The notes beneath the pieces were generated by a model that was given only the letters and a program-made list of their open reading frames with translations, was not told the DNA's origin and searched no databases. Made by a program: the position numbers and the translations under genes. From Cytobacillus oceanisediminis 2691 (GTDB lineage: Bacteria; Bacillota; Bacilli; Bacillales; Cytobacillaceae), in assembly GCF_007678455.1 (NCBI RefSeq), contig NZ_VEEP01000002.1:291535-355534 (forward strand): 64,000 nucleotides of DNA, in the 5' to 3' direction. Positions 42,346-51,375 of the stretch are shown here, piece by piece (the stretch's first letter is position 1; each line of letters begins with the position of its first letter).

Positions 42346-44067
42346 CTAAATAGAAGTTTCGAATTGGACCTTGTGAAGCTTGGCAAAAATGCCGCCTTGC
42401 TCGATCAGTTCATCATGAGTACCCTGTTCGGCGATTCCATCCTCGGTGACAACGACGATTCGATCGGCACTTCTGATCGTTGCCAGTCTGTGCGCAATGA
42501 CCAGCGTTGTCCGGTTCTTTGATAGTTCTGCGAGTGCTTTTTGAATGATCCTTTCCGTCTCGGTATCAAGCGCTGATGTCGCTTCATCGAGAATCAGGAT
42601 TGGCGGATTTTTCAAGAACATCCTAGCGATGGCAATTCTTTGCTTTTGCCCGCCTGACAATTTTAAGCCCCGTTCCCCAATTTGTGTTTCATAGCCATCT
42701 GGCAATGCAGCGATAAAGTCCTCAAGATGTGCCTGTTTTGCGGATCTGACAATATCCTCATGTGTGGCCCCCAATGAACCATATGCAATATTCTCTCGCA
42801 GCGTCCCGGTAAAAAGGAACACATCCTGCTGGACGATCCCGATTTGCGAGCGCAATGATTTTTTTGTCATGTCGCGAAGGTCGATGCCATCGATTGTGAT
42901 GGTGCCACTGTTCACATCGTAAAAACGGGGGATCAACGAGCAAATCGTCGTCTTCCCTGCCCCCGACGGACCAACGAACGCAACTGTCTCGCCATGGTTG
43001 ATTTCCAAATCAATTCCTTCCAAAACGGGTTTGTTCTGCTCATAGCTGAAGGTGACATTCCTGAATTCGATATCCCCTTTCAAATGCGGGACCACAATCG
43101 CGTCCTCACAATCGACGACGTCCGGATTCTGGTCCATCAGCTCGGTAAACCGCTTAAAGCCTGCCATTCCTTTCGGATACAATTCAAGAATCGCACTGAT
43201 TTTATCAATTGGTTTAAACAGGACATTCACATACAGGACAAACCCGACAAGTTCTCCATAGCTCAGGCTGCCTTGAAAACTCAGCCATGCACCATAAACC
43301 AGGACAACAAGGACAATCAGCCTTGTCAGCATATAAATACCGGACGAACTGAACGACATCACCTTATAGGCCGTCAACTTGGCACGGCGGAACTTTCGGT
43401 TGTTCTTTGTGAATCTCTCAATCTCATAATCTTCATTTGTAAAAGACTGAACCACCCGAATTCCTGAAACGCTATCTTCGACCCTGGCATTGACGTCGGC
43501 AATATCTGTGTACATGTTTTTCCAGGCAGCGTTCATTTTCAAATTTGAATACGTAATCAGCCAAATCAGGAATGGTACGATGATCATCGTGATCAGCGCC
43601 AGCTTCACATTGATCGTCAGCATGATCCAAAACGCGCCAACAAATGTCATCACGGCAATGAATAAATCCTCAGGGCCGTGGTGTGCGAGTTCCCCCAGAT
43701 CAAACAGGTCATTGGTGATCCGGCTCATGATGTGCCCGGTTTTCGTATTATCGAAAAAGCGGAAGGACTGCTTTTGTACGTGCTGGAACAGCTGCTGCCT
43801 CATGTCCGTCTCAATATTAATGCCAAGCTTGTGGCCCCAATAATTGACGATGAACTGGAGCAAGGTGCTGATGATGTATAACAGCAGCAATCCGATGCTC
43901 ACACTGACGATCATGTTCCAGTTGCCGCCTGGGAGCAAGGTATCAATGAACCACTGGACCGCGAGAGGGAATGCCAGCTCCAGCAGGGCAACGATGACGG
44001 CACTACTGAAATCAATAACGAAAAGCCTGCGATGCGGCCGGTAATAGGTAAAAAATCTTCGTATCAT
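42346..44067 (-). CDS. ABC exporter, Sav1866/MsbA-like half transporter
   Basis: A 573-aa protein with an N-terminal six-helix exporter domain (to about 320) and a C-terminal ATPase: Walker A GPSGAGKTT, Q-loop QQDVFLF, signature LSGGQKQRIAIAR, Walker B ILILDEATSALD and H-loop AHRLAT. Length and sequence style match Sav1866 of S. aureus and its Bacillus relatives, homodimeric multidrug or lipid exporters. Start: ATG after AAAGGAGAA. It is probably a single-gene unit. Confidence 0.92.
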   Translation of the reverse strand: MIRRFFTYYRPHRRLFVIDFSSAVIVALLELAFPLAVQWFIDTLLPGGNWNMIVSVSIGLLLLYIISTLLQFIVNYWGHKLGINIETDMRQQLFQHVQKQSFRFFDNTKTGHIMSRITNDLFDLGELAHHGPEDLFIAVMTFVGAFWIMLTINVKLALITMIIVPFLIWLITYSNLKMNAAWKNMYTDIADVNARVEDSVSGIRVVQSFTNEDYEIERFTKNNRKFRRAKLTAYKVMSFSSSGIYMLTRLIVLVVLVYGAWLSFQGSLSYGELVGFVLYVNVLFKPIDKISAILELYPKGMAGFKRFTELMDQNPDVVDCEDAIVVPHLKGDIEFRNVTFSYEQNKPVLEGIDLEINHGETVAFVGPSGAGKTTICSLIPRFYDVNSGTITIDGIDLRDMTKKSLRSQIGIVQQDVFLFTGTLRENIAYGSLGATHEDIVRSAKQAHLEDFIAALPDGYETQIGERGLKLSGGQKQRIAIARMFLKNPPILILDEATSALDTETERIIQKALAELSKNRTTLVIAHRLATIRSADRIVVVTEDGIAEQGTHDELIEQGGIFAKLHKVQFETSI

Positions 44068-44233
44068 AACTTGTTCTCCTTTAATATCTTCAAGTGATTA
44101 TATGTCAAGCAGTGCCACTTTTTCAATAATAATGAAAAATAAACCGAATGAATTTCTTATTTTTATACCTGATTAAAGTTTCTAATTTATGGCTAGTTTA
44201 TAGAAGGATTAAATGGATTTGAGGTGAAGACAT

Positions 44234-44713
44234 CTGAAGATTACGAAGAGGCATTTCGTTTTTAATCTTGTATTGATTATTGTTCCATGGTTGTCGTTAC
44301 TGTTCATCGGCAAAAGAAGCTTCAAACGCTACTCTTTTGCAGGCATTTTTATCATTGTTTTTGAAATTTTTAACCATATGTATGGCCACAAGCGGAACTG
44401 GTGGAAGTTTTACAATAAACGAAAGTCATTTATGCGGGATGAACTCCCTTTCAGCATTGGACCTTATATGCCGCTGTCGATGTGGCTTCTGAAGATTTCA
44501 GAGGGGAACTTCAAAAAATTCATCACACTCAATGCGATTGCCGACGGCGCATTTGCGTTCTTCTTGATTGATGTGCTAAAGAGGCTTAAAATCATCAGGC
44601 TGAACAAATTGAGCCATATACAGTTCTTTTTCTATTTGCATTACAAAGCATACTTACTGTATGGGTTCCAGTATCTTTTTGAAAAGTGGCGCGGTTATCG
44701 CGTGTATATGTAG
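44234..44713 (+). CDS. Hypothetical membrane protein, probable CTG start
   Basis: A 159-aa basic protein with membrane helices near 9-23, 30-45 and 95-115 and aromatic-rich loops. I do not recognise the family. GAGGTGA (44221-44227) is correctly spaced only from the CTG at 44234, and a TGA at 44225-44227 blocks any earlier start; the first ATG/GTG/TTG in frame (TTG 44273) has no site. A terminator follows at once. Confidence 0.65.
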   Translation: MKITKRHFVFNLVLIIVPWLSLLFIGKRSFKRYSFAGIFIIVFEIFNHMYGHKRNWWKFYNKRKSFMRDELPFSIGPYMPLSMWLLKISEGNFKKFITLNAIADGAFAFFLIDVLKRLKIIRLNKLSHIQFFFYLHYKAYLLYGFQYLFEKWRGYRVYM

Positions 44714-44715
44714 AA

Positions 44716-44750
44716 AGAAAGCTCCCGGAGTAAACTTCCGGGAGCTTTCT
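44716..44750. terminator. Bidirectional terminator between the membrane-protein gene and proC
   Basis: AGAAAGCTCCCGGA / TCCGGGAGCTTTCT perfect 14-bp stem, 7-base loop, serving the convergent genes. Confidence 0.88.
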
Positions 44751-44755
44751 CTATA

Positions 44756-45604
44756 TTAAGATGGAACGAGGACGCCTTCGAGTTCTTTATTGATTTCTTT
44801 CGACCGGTTTGCCGCATGGCTGACTGCCTGGGAAATTGCCGTACCGCCGTTATATTTTCTCAAGGCGTTCAGTCCGGAGGCTGTCGTTCCATTCGGAGAG
44901 GTTACATTTTTCCTTAGTACCTCTGGTGTTTCATCCTTTTCGAAAATCATTTTCGCCGCACCGAGGATGGTCTGGGCAATGATTTCACGGGCCATTTTTT
45001 CGTCCAGGCCGTTTTCTTTGCCGACTCGCTCCATGTGCTCCATCAAATAATAAAAATAAGCAGGGCCGCTGCCGGCCAATCCAGTGAAGATATCCATCTG
45101 TTCCTCTTCAATCAGGAACACCTTGCCCATGCTGCTTAACAGTTCTTTTGCATCCTCTATATTTTCGTTCGTTGTATGTCTGCCTGGAGACATCGCAGTG
45201 GCAGATTCCTGGATCATGCTTGATGTGTTCGGCATGACGCGGATCACCTGCTGGCCACGGTTTAGATTTTCTTCCATAAACCCAGTTGATATACCCGCCA
45301 GAACCGAAACAACCACCTGGCCAGGCACTACTTTGCCTTTCAAATCCGCAAGCGCATCCGCTGCTCCTTTTGGCTTCATCGCTAAAATAAATAGATCTAT
45401 TTCTTCATATGGCAATTCAGCCTGAGGCATCGCAATGATTCCATATCTGGATTCCAGTCGTTCCAGTCTGGCTGCATTGCTTTTGTTCGTAACATAAACT
45501 TGTTCTGCACGCATTTTCCCTGACTTGACCACACCAGAAATCATCGCTTCCGCCATTGATCCTGCACCTAAAAACGCTACTTTTTTATGTTTTAACAACC
45601 GCAT
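44756..45604 (-). CDS. proC: Pyrroline-5-carboxylate reductase
   Basis: A 282-aa NAD(P)H-dependent reductase making the last step of proline synthesis. The Rossmann start is VAFLGAGSMAEAMISG (9-24). The C-terminal part has GLAGSGPAYFYYLME (about 174-188) and NVTSPNGTTASGLNAL, the classic P5CR signature. It is a single gene, close to B. subtilis ProI in type. The ATG at 45604 lies very near GAGGTGA; a TTG at 45598 is possible. Confidence 0.93.
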   Translation of the reverse strand: MRLLKHKKVAFLGAGSMAEAMISGVVKSGKMRAEQVYVTNKSNAARLERLESRYGIIAMPQAELPYEEIDLFILAMKPKGAADALADLKGKVVPGQVVVSVLAGISTGFMEENLNRGQQVIRVMPNTSSMIQESATAMSPGRHTTNENIEDAKELLSSMGKVFLIEEEQMDIFTGLAGSGPAYFYYLMEHMERVGKENGLDEKMAREIIAQTILGAAKMIFEKDETPEVLRKNVTSPNGTTASGLNALRKYNGGTAISQAVSHAANRSKEINKELEGVLVPS

Positions 45605-45642
45605 TCACCTCATCACTTTTATTTCCGTTCGCTTTTTATCAA

Positions 45643-45738
45643 GGCTCTTTTCTCAAACTTTGTTGCTTTTGGCTACAAAATTGGATTGAATGACCTATGT
45701 TTCTTCACAAGATTTATGCTAATTATGAGAAAAGAGCC
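45643..45738. repeat. Palindromic intergenic repeat element
   Basis: A perfect 13-bp inverted repeat, GGCTCTTTTCTCA (45643-45655) and TGAGAAAAGAGCC (45726-45738), encloses 70 bp. The rest of the 433-bp gap between proC and the UvrC-like gene holds smaller inversions (GTTAC/GTAAC near 45837-45851). A 90-codon frame (45686-45958) runs through it without a ribosome site or recognisable protein character, so I do not call it a gene. The sequence style resembles dispersed non-coding repeats of Bacillus. Confidence 0.55.
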
Positions 45739-46037
45739 TGCTCACTTCATTCCGAACTTCAAAATGGCTTCTTATCACGTTAAAATCGGCTTTAGGATTT
45801 TAACAACAATCTTTACGAAAACAGCCTTTATCAACGTTACTTATGGTAACATCCTGAGTATAAGTTTCAAGGGATACGAGGTGATTCGCGAGCATATGGC
45901 CGAGATAGTGAATGAAAGCGGGAACATTCTAAAGAATTACACCTTTATTTGCTTATAAAGAGTCTTAATCACCTATTATGCTAAAATATGAAGATATATA
46001 AGGATTCAAAAAATTAGAGATAATTGAGGGGGCGGAC

Positions 46038-47105
46038 ATGAATTTAAAAGAAAAGGTCAAAAACCTTCCTTTGACTCCTGGGGTTTACCTTATGAAAGAT
46101 CAAAAGGGCACAGTGATTTATGTCGGGAAAGCGAAAAGCCTCAAGAAACGGGTCCAAACTTATTTTCAAAACTCTGCAGCCCATCCGCAAAAAATTAAAA
46201 AGATGGTTGCTAACATAAATGATTTTCATGTTCTGCATACTGATACGGAATTCGAGGCATTCTTGCTTGAGTGCAAGCTCATCAAAGAATTACAGCCTCT
46301 TTTTAACAAGAAAATGAAGAGCCACCTTCCTTACTCTTATATTGCAATTAAGATGGACGGGCCTTACCGGAAAATTTCAATTGCTTCTGAAAAATCCGAA
46401 GGTAGCGGCACAATTTATTTTGGACCCTATACCAGCATGATTTATGTGAAAAAAGCAATTGAGAACTTGAAGGAGTATTTTAAAATAAATTGTCTTCAGC
46501 CACTCAAGGGTTCCCCTTGCCTGAACTATACCCTGGGGAAGTGTAATGGTCTGTGTTTAGGAGGAACAGAGGTTGAGCAATACAATAGGATCGTGGAAAG
46601 GTTCATTACTTTCCTTCAGGGATCTAATGAAGAGATCTTGGACGAATTAGAGCAGAAAATGAATCAGGCCTCCGAAGAAAACCAATTTGAAGAAGCAGCA
46701 AAATTCAGGAATTACATGAAATCACTCTCCATCCTTTTGTATAAAGAAAATATGATCCAATTCACTGGAGGAAATAAAAACATTGTTGTGGTTGAAAGGA
46801 TCAATGACCGCACACTGAAGGTTTTCCTGATCAAAGGGCATAAAGTCATTTTTAGCAAGGAATACCATTCAGAGAAGTTCAGGCAGCTAGCAGTGGAGAT
46901 CAGGGACAACATCTTTTACTTCTTCCAGCAGAGTAAGAAAAGGAAATCTGTCATCATCGGCAAGGAGGAACTTGATGAAGCTCAAATCATCTATAGTTAT
47001 TTAAATGGGGGCAACGCCAGATTCATTACCATTCCAGAAGAATGGCTGGATGGCAGTGAATCTGAAAAACTGGATGTATCTATTAATCAATTACTAAACG
47101 CTTAA
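46038..47105 (+). CDS. UvrC N-terminal-half homologue (GIY-YIG nuclease)
   Basis: A 355-aa protein matching only the first part of UvrC (about 590 aa). It has a GIY-YIG domain (GVYLMKDQKGTVIYVGKAK from about 15, E76 region TEFEAFLLE), the Cys cluster C153, C161, C169, C173 region (CLQPLKGSPCL, GKCNGLC) and a UVR/UvrB-binding helix pair (about 198-232). The RNase H-like endonuclease and HhH domains that make the 5' incision are absent. It could make 3' incisions with UvrB, like E. coli Cho. Start: ATG 46038 after GAGGGGG. Confidence 0.85.
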   Translation: MNLKEKVKNLPLTPGVYLMKDQKGTVIYVGKAKSLKKRVQTYFQNSAAHPQKIKKMVANINDFHVLHTDTEFEAFLLECKLIKELQPLFNKKMKSHLPYSYIAIKMDGPYRKISIASEKSEGSGTIYFGPYTSMIYVKKAIENLKEYFKINCLQPLKGSPCLNYTLGKCNGLCLGGTEVEQYNRIVERFITFLQGSNEEILDELEQKMNQASEENQFEEAAKFRNYMKSLSILLYKENMIQFTGGNKNIVVVERINDRTLKVFLIKGHKVIFSKEYHSEKFRQLAVEIRDNIFYFFQQSKKRKSVIIGKEELDEAQIIYSYLNGGNARFITIPEEWLDGSESEKLDVSINQLLNA

Positions 47106-47136
47106 GTGGGCTGCAAAGATAGATGCAGACCTTTTC

Positions 47137-48546
47137 TTATGTTTCTTTTGGCCACAGTAATGAAAAGGTCGTGCCGCTTGAATTGCTCTCCTTTAAAATC
47201 AAGTCTGCCCCGAGCGACCGGGCAAGCATTTTACTGAAAGGAAGCCCCAGTCCAAGTCCCCTGACCTTTAGTTTTTTCGTCTCACCACGGAAGAACCGTT
47301 CAAATACTAGCGTCTGCTCTTCCTCTGGTATGCCTGAACCCGTATCTTTTACATCTATTCTTTCTTCAGACAGGATGATGGAGATTGAGCCTGAATCGCC
47401 TATAGCCTGATGGGAGTTATTCAACAGGTTGATGAGGATTTGCTGCAGCCGGAGCGGATCAGTCATTCTGTATACCGATGATTCCGGTGTGATCACCCTG
47501 AGGTCAACTGGTTCAGTTTGTGTCAGCTGCCATTGTCGGCCAATGTCCTCAACCAGCTTGTTCAGATCGCAATTTTCCGGCCGAATGGTAATGGCGCCGG
47601 CAGCCAGGGAATTGAAGTCGAGCAAATCGGAAATCATGCTCTGCAATCTTTGGATTTCTTTCAGCGTGATATCCAGGAATTCCTGGCGCTCCTCCCCTGT
47701 GACGATTCCATCCCGAACTGCCTGGACAAGGCCGCTGATCGAAGTAACAGGCGTTTTCAGATCATGCGTCACACCAGCCAGCAGCTCGGCACGCATTTGC
47801 TCCAGCTGTGTAAGACGATTGGTCATTTCTTTAAAGGAAGTTACAAGTTGATGTATCTCAAGTTCTTTTGGATTAGAATCCAGTTTGATGTCATAATCTC
47901 CTTCCCGTACCTGTGCCGCAGCCTGTGCGACATCCTGGATGGGCTTGAGGATTTTTTTTGTAAGAAGATAAATGACGACCCAGCCAAGCAAACCCAATCC
48001 AAGCAATAAAACGATCAACAAACGGTATTCCTGATTGACATCGGCCAATTCGTCCGCACTCTGCATCACAACTACCCAGCCGGTTTGAAGTTCATTCATT
48101 AAGATAGGAGATTTAACGGCATAGATTTGCTGACCATTTATACTCTGCTTGTTAATTGTATCTTCATTTTTAAACACGGAGGCAGGAACTTCTCCCGATG
48201 TGTGATGAGGACCTCCTCCGCCCTTCATCGGCCCCGAATTAAGGATATTGCCTTCCAAATCAGTAATGAAAAGCTGAGGCTGATTTTCCATTTGAAGGAT
48301 TCTGGCTCTGTCCTGCAGCCTGCGGTCAAGGCGTCCATAATCATTATTTGCCGTGGATTGCCCGAATCGATCCGCTGTTTCGACCGCCAGATACTCCATT
48401 AAATTCAACCGGTTCTCCAGCGTGGTTTGCCTGATCCACCACATTGACCCGGCCCCTAGCAACAGCAGTCCGACAACAAGGGTAAAAAGATACCTGGTTG
48501 TCCAATATCTCAGAAGAGTTGTTGGTTTGTTATTTGTCGTAAACAC
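47137..48546 (-). CDS. Sensor histidine kinase
   Basis: A 469-aa membrane kinase: helices at about 20-37 and 176-196, an extracytoplasmic sensor between them containing a GGGGPHH stretch (about 110-115), HAMP (about 197-250), HisKA with phospho-acceptor H261 (GVTHDLKTP), and HATPase_c with N box NLLNNSHQA, DTGSGIPEE and GLGLGLPF. It overlaps the response regulator gene by 17 bases. The ligand is unknown. The linked exported repeat protein may be its target gene. Confidence 0.92.
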   Translation of the reverse strand: MFTTNNKPTTLLRYWTTRYLFTLVVGLLLLGAGSMWWIRQTTLENRLNLMEYLAVETADRFGQSTANNDYGRLDRRLQDRARILQMENQPQLFITDLEGNILNSGPMKGGGGPHHTSGEVPASVFKNEDTINKQSINGQQIYAVKSPILMNELQTGWVVVMQSADELADVNQEYRLLIVLLLGLGLLGWVVIYLLTKKILKPIQDVAQAAAQVREGDYDIKLDSNPKELEIHQLVTSFKEMTNRLTQLEQMRAELLAGVTHDLKTPVTSISGLVQAVRDGIVTGEERQEFLDITLKEIQRLQSMISDLLDFNSLAAGAITIRPENCDLNKLVEDIGRQWQLTQTEPVDLRVITPESSVYRMTDPLRLQQILINLLNNSHQAIGDSGSISIILSEERIDVKDTGSGIPEEEQTLVFERFFRGETKKLKVRGLGLGLPFSKMLARSLGADLILKESNSSGTTFSLLWPKET

Positions 48547-49216
48547 TGAACTGATACCCCAATCCTCTTAATGTCCTGATTTCACCCTGTTCTGCAGGCC
48601 AAGCCGCCAATGATTGGCGTATGCGTTTGACGGACAGGTCCACAGCCCGGTCGCTCCCGTCATAATCCATTCCCCAGACACTTTCAATTAAATCTTCCCT
48701 CGTAAAGGTCCGGTTTGGCCTCTCAGCCAGGAATAACAGCAAACTGAGGTCCTTTGGCGTCAGCACCACTTTTTCACCATTGACTGTGACAACATGTGAA
48801 TCCATATTGATTTTCAGGCTGCCAAATTGTTTCTCATTTTCGGTATCGAGGACATTGGAGGAACGGCGCAGCACCGCATTGACTCTGGCAACCACTTCTT
48901 CGCCGACGAATGGCTTGGAGATATAGTCGTCCGCCCCCTGATTCAAACCTTTTAGACGATAGTCAATATCTCCGAGGGCTGTCAGCATGATGACCGGACA
49001 GGCACTGGTTTTACGGATTTCCTTTAAAATAGACCAGCCGTCCATTCCCGGCAGCATGACATCCAGCAGCACAAGATCAGGCTTACGCTGAGCAAACAAT
49101 CCCAGCCCTTCGCCGCCATCATAGGCTTGTAGCACCTCATATCCTTCATGCTTCAAGTAAACCGCCAGCACTCTCGAAATCGTTTCTTCGTCTTCTACTA
49201 TTAAGATCGTCTTCAT
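48530..49216 (-). CDS. OmpR/PhoB-family response regulator
   Basis: A 228-aa regulator with a receiver domain (acidic pair E8-D9, phospho-acceptor D52 in LLDVMLPGMDG, T/S near 80 and K102 region) and a C-terminal winged helix (about 130-225). It pairs with the kinase encoded just downstream. ATG 49216 has AGGGGGAG upstream; the frame's earlier part to 49249 lacks a site. OmpR-type proteins bind direct repeats about 11 bp apart, and such a pair occurs at 50540-50561. Confidence 0.94.
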   Translation of the reverse strand: MKTILIVEDEETISRVLAVYLKHEGYEVLQAYDGGEGLGLFAQRKPDLVLLDVMLPGMDGWSILKEIRKTSACPVIMLTALGDIDYRLKGLNQGADDYISKPFVGEEVVARVNAVLRRSSNVLDTENEKQFGSLKINMDSHVVTVNGEKVVLTPKDLSLLLFLAERPNRTFTREDLIESVWGMDYDGSDRAVDLSVKRIRQSLAAWPAEQGEIRTLRGLGYQFSVYDK

Positions 49217-49320
49217 TGCCGCTCCCCCTGTTATCCTTAAAAGCCTCATTGCCTAAACGTCCCGGCAATCGCTGAAGCTGGAACTACTCGAACTGAATAT
49301 CTATATTATCATCTTACAAG

Positions 49321-49345
49321 AAAATCCCCCGTTTTTACCGGGGGA
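49321..49345 (-). terminator. Terminator after the 28-residue-repeat protein gene
   Basis: TCCCCCG / CGGGGGA stem with a 7-base loop and ATTTTC on the minus strand. Confidence 0.8.
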
Positions 49346-49391
49346 CTTTGACAATATTTTTTAAAAAGGGGCTTTTAAAGGCAGCAGGTTA

Positions 49392-50462
49392 TTAAAAGCC
49401 CTGACCGGCACCATTATTATGCATGCCGCCACGGCCGCCTTTACCGCCGAACCCGCCATTTTGACCCATTTCACCATGGCCGCTGAATCCGCCTTTTTGT
49501 CCCATTCCACCATGGCCGCCGCCGAATCCCTCGCCGTGTCCAAAGCCGCCGCCAATGCCTTTCATACCAAAGCGGCCCATTCCATCTTCAAACAGCTCAT
49601 CAAGCTTGTCAGCATCCTTGTCCCTAATCTCCTGGATCAGTTCCTGTGAATCCTTATCAGTAGTGGAAATACCAAGTTCCTTCGCCAGATTCACGACTTT
49701 CTTTTCCTGGACTTCCTGGGCGATTTCCCCGATCGTCTTGCCATCGATGGTGATGTTCAGTTCCTTTGCATCTGCTTTTACTTTTGCAGTCTGGACTTCT
49801 TGCATGATTTCGCGGATATCCTTGCCTTCTACTGTAACTCCATACTTTTTCGCCTGTTGATTGATATAGGCAGTATGGACTTCCTGCTGAAGCGTCTGCA
49901 GGTCTTTTCCTTCCGTAGAAACGCCCAGCTCTTTCGCTTTTTTATTCAAGTTCGCTGTACGGATATCTTCCATTAAAGTTTGAACATCCTTGTTATCGGT
50001 AGACACCCCAAGTTCCTTCGCTTTACCCTTAAGGTTTGCTAACCGGATGGCATCGCGAAGCTCATCTGCATCCTTCCCATCTGCAGAAATGCCGAGATCC
50101 TTCGCTTTTGCCTTCAGATTGGCCAACTGTACTTCCTCGGCAAGTGCTGTGATATCCTTGCCGTCTGTCTTGATTCCCAGATCTTTGGCTTCATTTTTGA
50201 TTGTTGCTTCCCGGATCTCACTCATCAATGTTTCTGCTGTTTTACCTGAAGTGCTGATTCCAAGTTCTTTAGCCTTTTCAATCAAGGCTTCGGAGTTGCC
50301 TCCCATATATCCTTTATGGCCAAACCCTTTTCCAAAGAAGCTTTTAACTGTGCTTGCGGCTGTGCTGGTGGAGCTATCAAAATTCGCTAATGATGTGGTA
50401 GCATAGCCTCCCAGCAATAATGCACCCGCGATGGTGAATCCTATGACTGATTTCTTTTTCAT
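49392..50462 (-). CDS. Exported protein with eight 28-residue repeats and Gly-rich tail
   Basis: A 356-aa protein with a signal peptide or anchor (about 5-27), then eight consecutive repeats of exactly 28 residues (64-287), pattern AKELGISTDGKDxxxLxxEI followed by a helical stretch. Each unit looks like a helix-turn-helix hairpin resembling SAP-like or tandem small helical modules. The tail (from about 298) is rich in Gly, His and Met (GGGHGGMGQKGG-like). I do not recognise a function. ATG 50462 is 9 bases from GGAGG. It sits upstream of a two-component operon and probably belongs to its regulon. Confidence 0.8.
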   Translation of the reverse strand: MKKKSVIGFTIAGALLLGGYATTSLANFDSSTSTAASTVKSFFGKGFGHKGYMGGNSEALIEKAKELGISTSGKTAETLMSEIREATIKNEAKDLGIKTDGKDITALAEEVQLANLKAKAKDLGISADGKDADELRDAIRLANLKGKAKELGVSTDNKDVQTLMEDIRTANLNKKAKELGVSTEGKDLQTLQQEVHTAYINQQAKKYGVTVEGKDIREIMQEVQTAKVKADAKELNITIDGKTIGEIAQEVQEKKVVNLAKELGISTTDKDSQELIQEIRDKDADKLDELFEDGMGRFGMKGIGGGFGHGEGFGGGHGGMGQKGGFSGHGEMGQNGGFGGKGGRGGMHNNGAGQGF

Positions 50463-50539
50463 TTCTGACATCCTCCTATAAACAATCTTTTTTTCAGATC
50501 CGTGATGGACATGGACCTTATACTTATAATTTACAGAGT

Positions 50540-50561
50540 GAATATGTCAGGAAAATGTCAG
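50540..50561 (-). promoter_or_regulatory. 11-bp direct repeat at the promoter of the repeat-protein gene
   Basis: CTGACATTTTC and CTGACATATTC stand head to tail with an 11-bp step on the minus strand, the layout bound by OmpR/PhoB regulators. CTGACA of the second copy may also be a -35, with TATAAG 16 bases further. A third CTGACAT lies at 50664-50670. Confidence 0.55.
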
Positions 50562-50675
50562 GCGAAAAAAAGAAGTAAAAATTTCAGGCAAGTTGACAGT
50601 GATCTGGAATAGCGAGTTTCAGCCTGCCTGTTTTGCTATTTAGAGTTTTTTCATGTCCGGAAGATGTCAGAGACA

Positions 50676-50697
50676 AAATACCCGGCACACCCCGGGT
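50676..50697 (-). terminator. Hairpin after the DUF4352 gene
   Basis: ACCCGG / CCGGGT stem followed by ATTTTG on the minus strand. Confidence 0.65.
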
Positions 50698-50704
50698 TTT
50701 GACT

Positions 50705-51358
50705 CTATTTCAGCTGCACTTTCTCGCCGCCTACCTCGATGAACCATTTACCTGCAGCAAAGCTTTCCTTTGATACTTCAAATACTTTCGTATCAGTCAC
50801 AGTGATGCCAGGGTTCAGGTCGCTCGCAATCTTGGCGTTATCAACATTGGTTTCAATCGCGTAATTGGAAGATGCATCAATGTCCGCGTCATACTCTGTT
50901 CCTTCTTCATCGACAAGGCTGACAGCAGGGTAGTCGAACATTCCAACCGGTTTTTTTGAAGTGTTCTTGATCTTATATTGGATCGCTACGAAGGTGCCCC
51001 CTTCGGATACTGCCTTGTTGACGAACTCATTGCCTACCTGGTCTTTTTCTTCAAATTTAGTGACGGTGATTTCCACTTTATCTGTCTGAACAGCTTCTCC
51101 CAACTTATATACTTTTTCTTCTTTTGCCGGGGCTGCCGCGGTTGTTGCTGTAGCACCGTCTGCCTTACCCTCTTCCTCTTCCCCTCCACTAAGTGCTGAA
51201 CCGACGATTCCAAACAAAATCAATATGCCTATGAAACTCAAAATTTTATGCCTTCCAAAAAAGCTGCGCTGGTCTTTGCCGCAATGAGAACATTTTTTCA
51301 CACCTTTGGCGATTTCCTTTCCGCAAGTCTTGCAGTTCCCCAATTTATTGTTCATCAT
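50705..51358 (-). CDS. Zinc-ribbon membrane protein with DUF4352 domain
   Basis: A 217-aa protein in three parts: an N-terminal zinc ribbon (C9, C12, C23, C26: CKTCGKE, CSHCGKD), one membrane helix (about 38-56), an acidic/Ala linker, and an extracellular DUF4352 immunoglobulin-like domain (about 85-215) with the VAIQYKIKNTSKKP strand typical of it. DUF4352 proteins are often surface or lipoproteins of unknown role. It ends the short VWA-gene unit downstream. Confidence 0.8.
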   Translation of the reverse strand: MMNNKLGNCKTCGKEIAKGVKKCSHCGKDQRSFFGRHKILSFIGILILFGIVGSALSGGEEEEGKADGATATTAAAPAKEEKVYKLGEAVQTDKVEITVTKFEEKDQVGNEFVNKAVSEGGTFVAIQYKIKNTSKKPVGMFDYPAVSLVDEEGTEYDADIDASSNYAIETNVDNAKIASDLNPGITVTDTKVFEVSKESFAAGKWFIEVGGEKVQLK

Positions 51359-51375
51359 GATCCTGCCTCCTGATT

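Noticed and set aside
45686-45958. 90-codon frame in the proC/UvrC-like gap
   Set aside because: Starts inside an inverted repeat element without a ribosome site; composition not protein-like.
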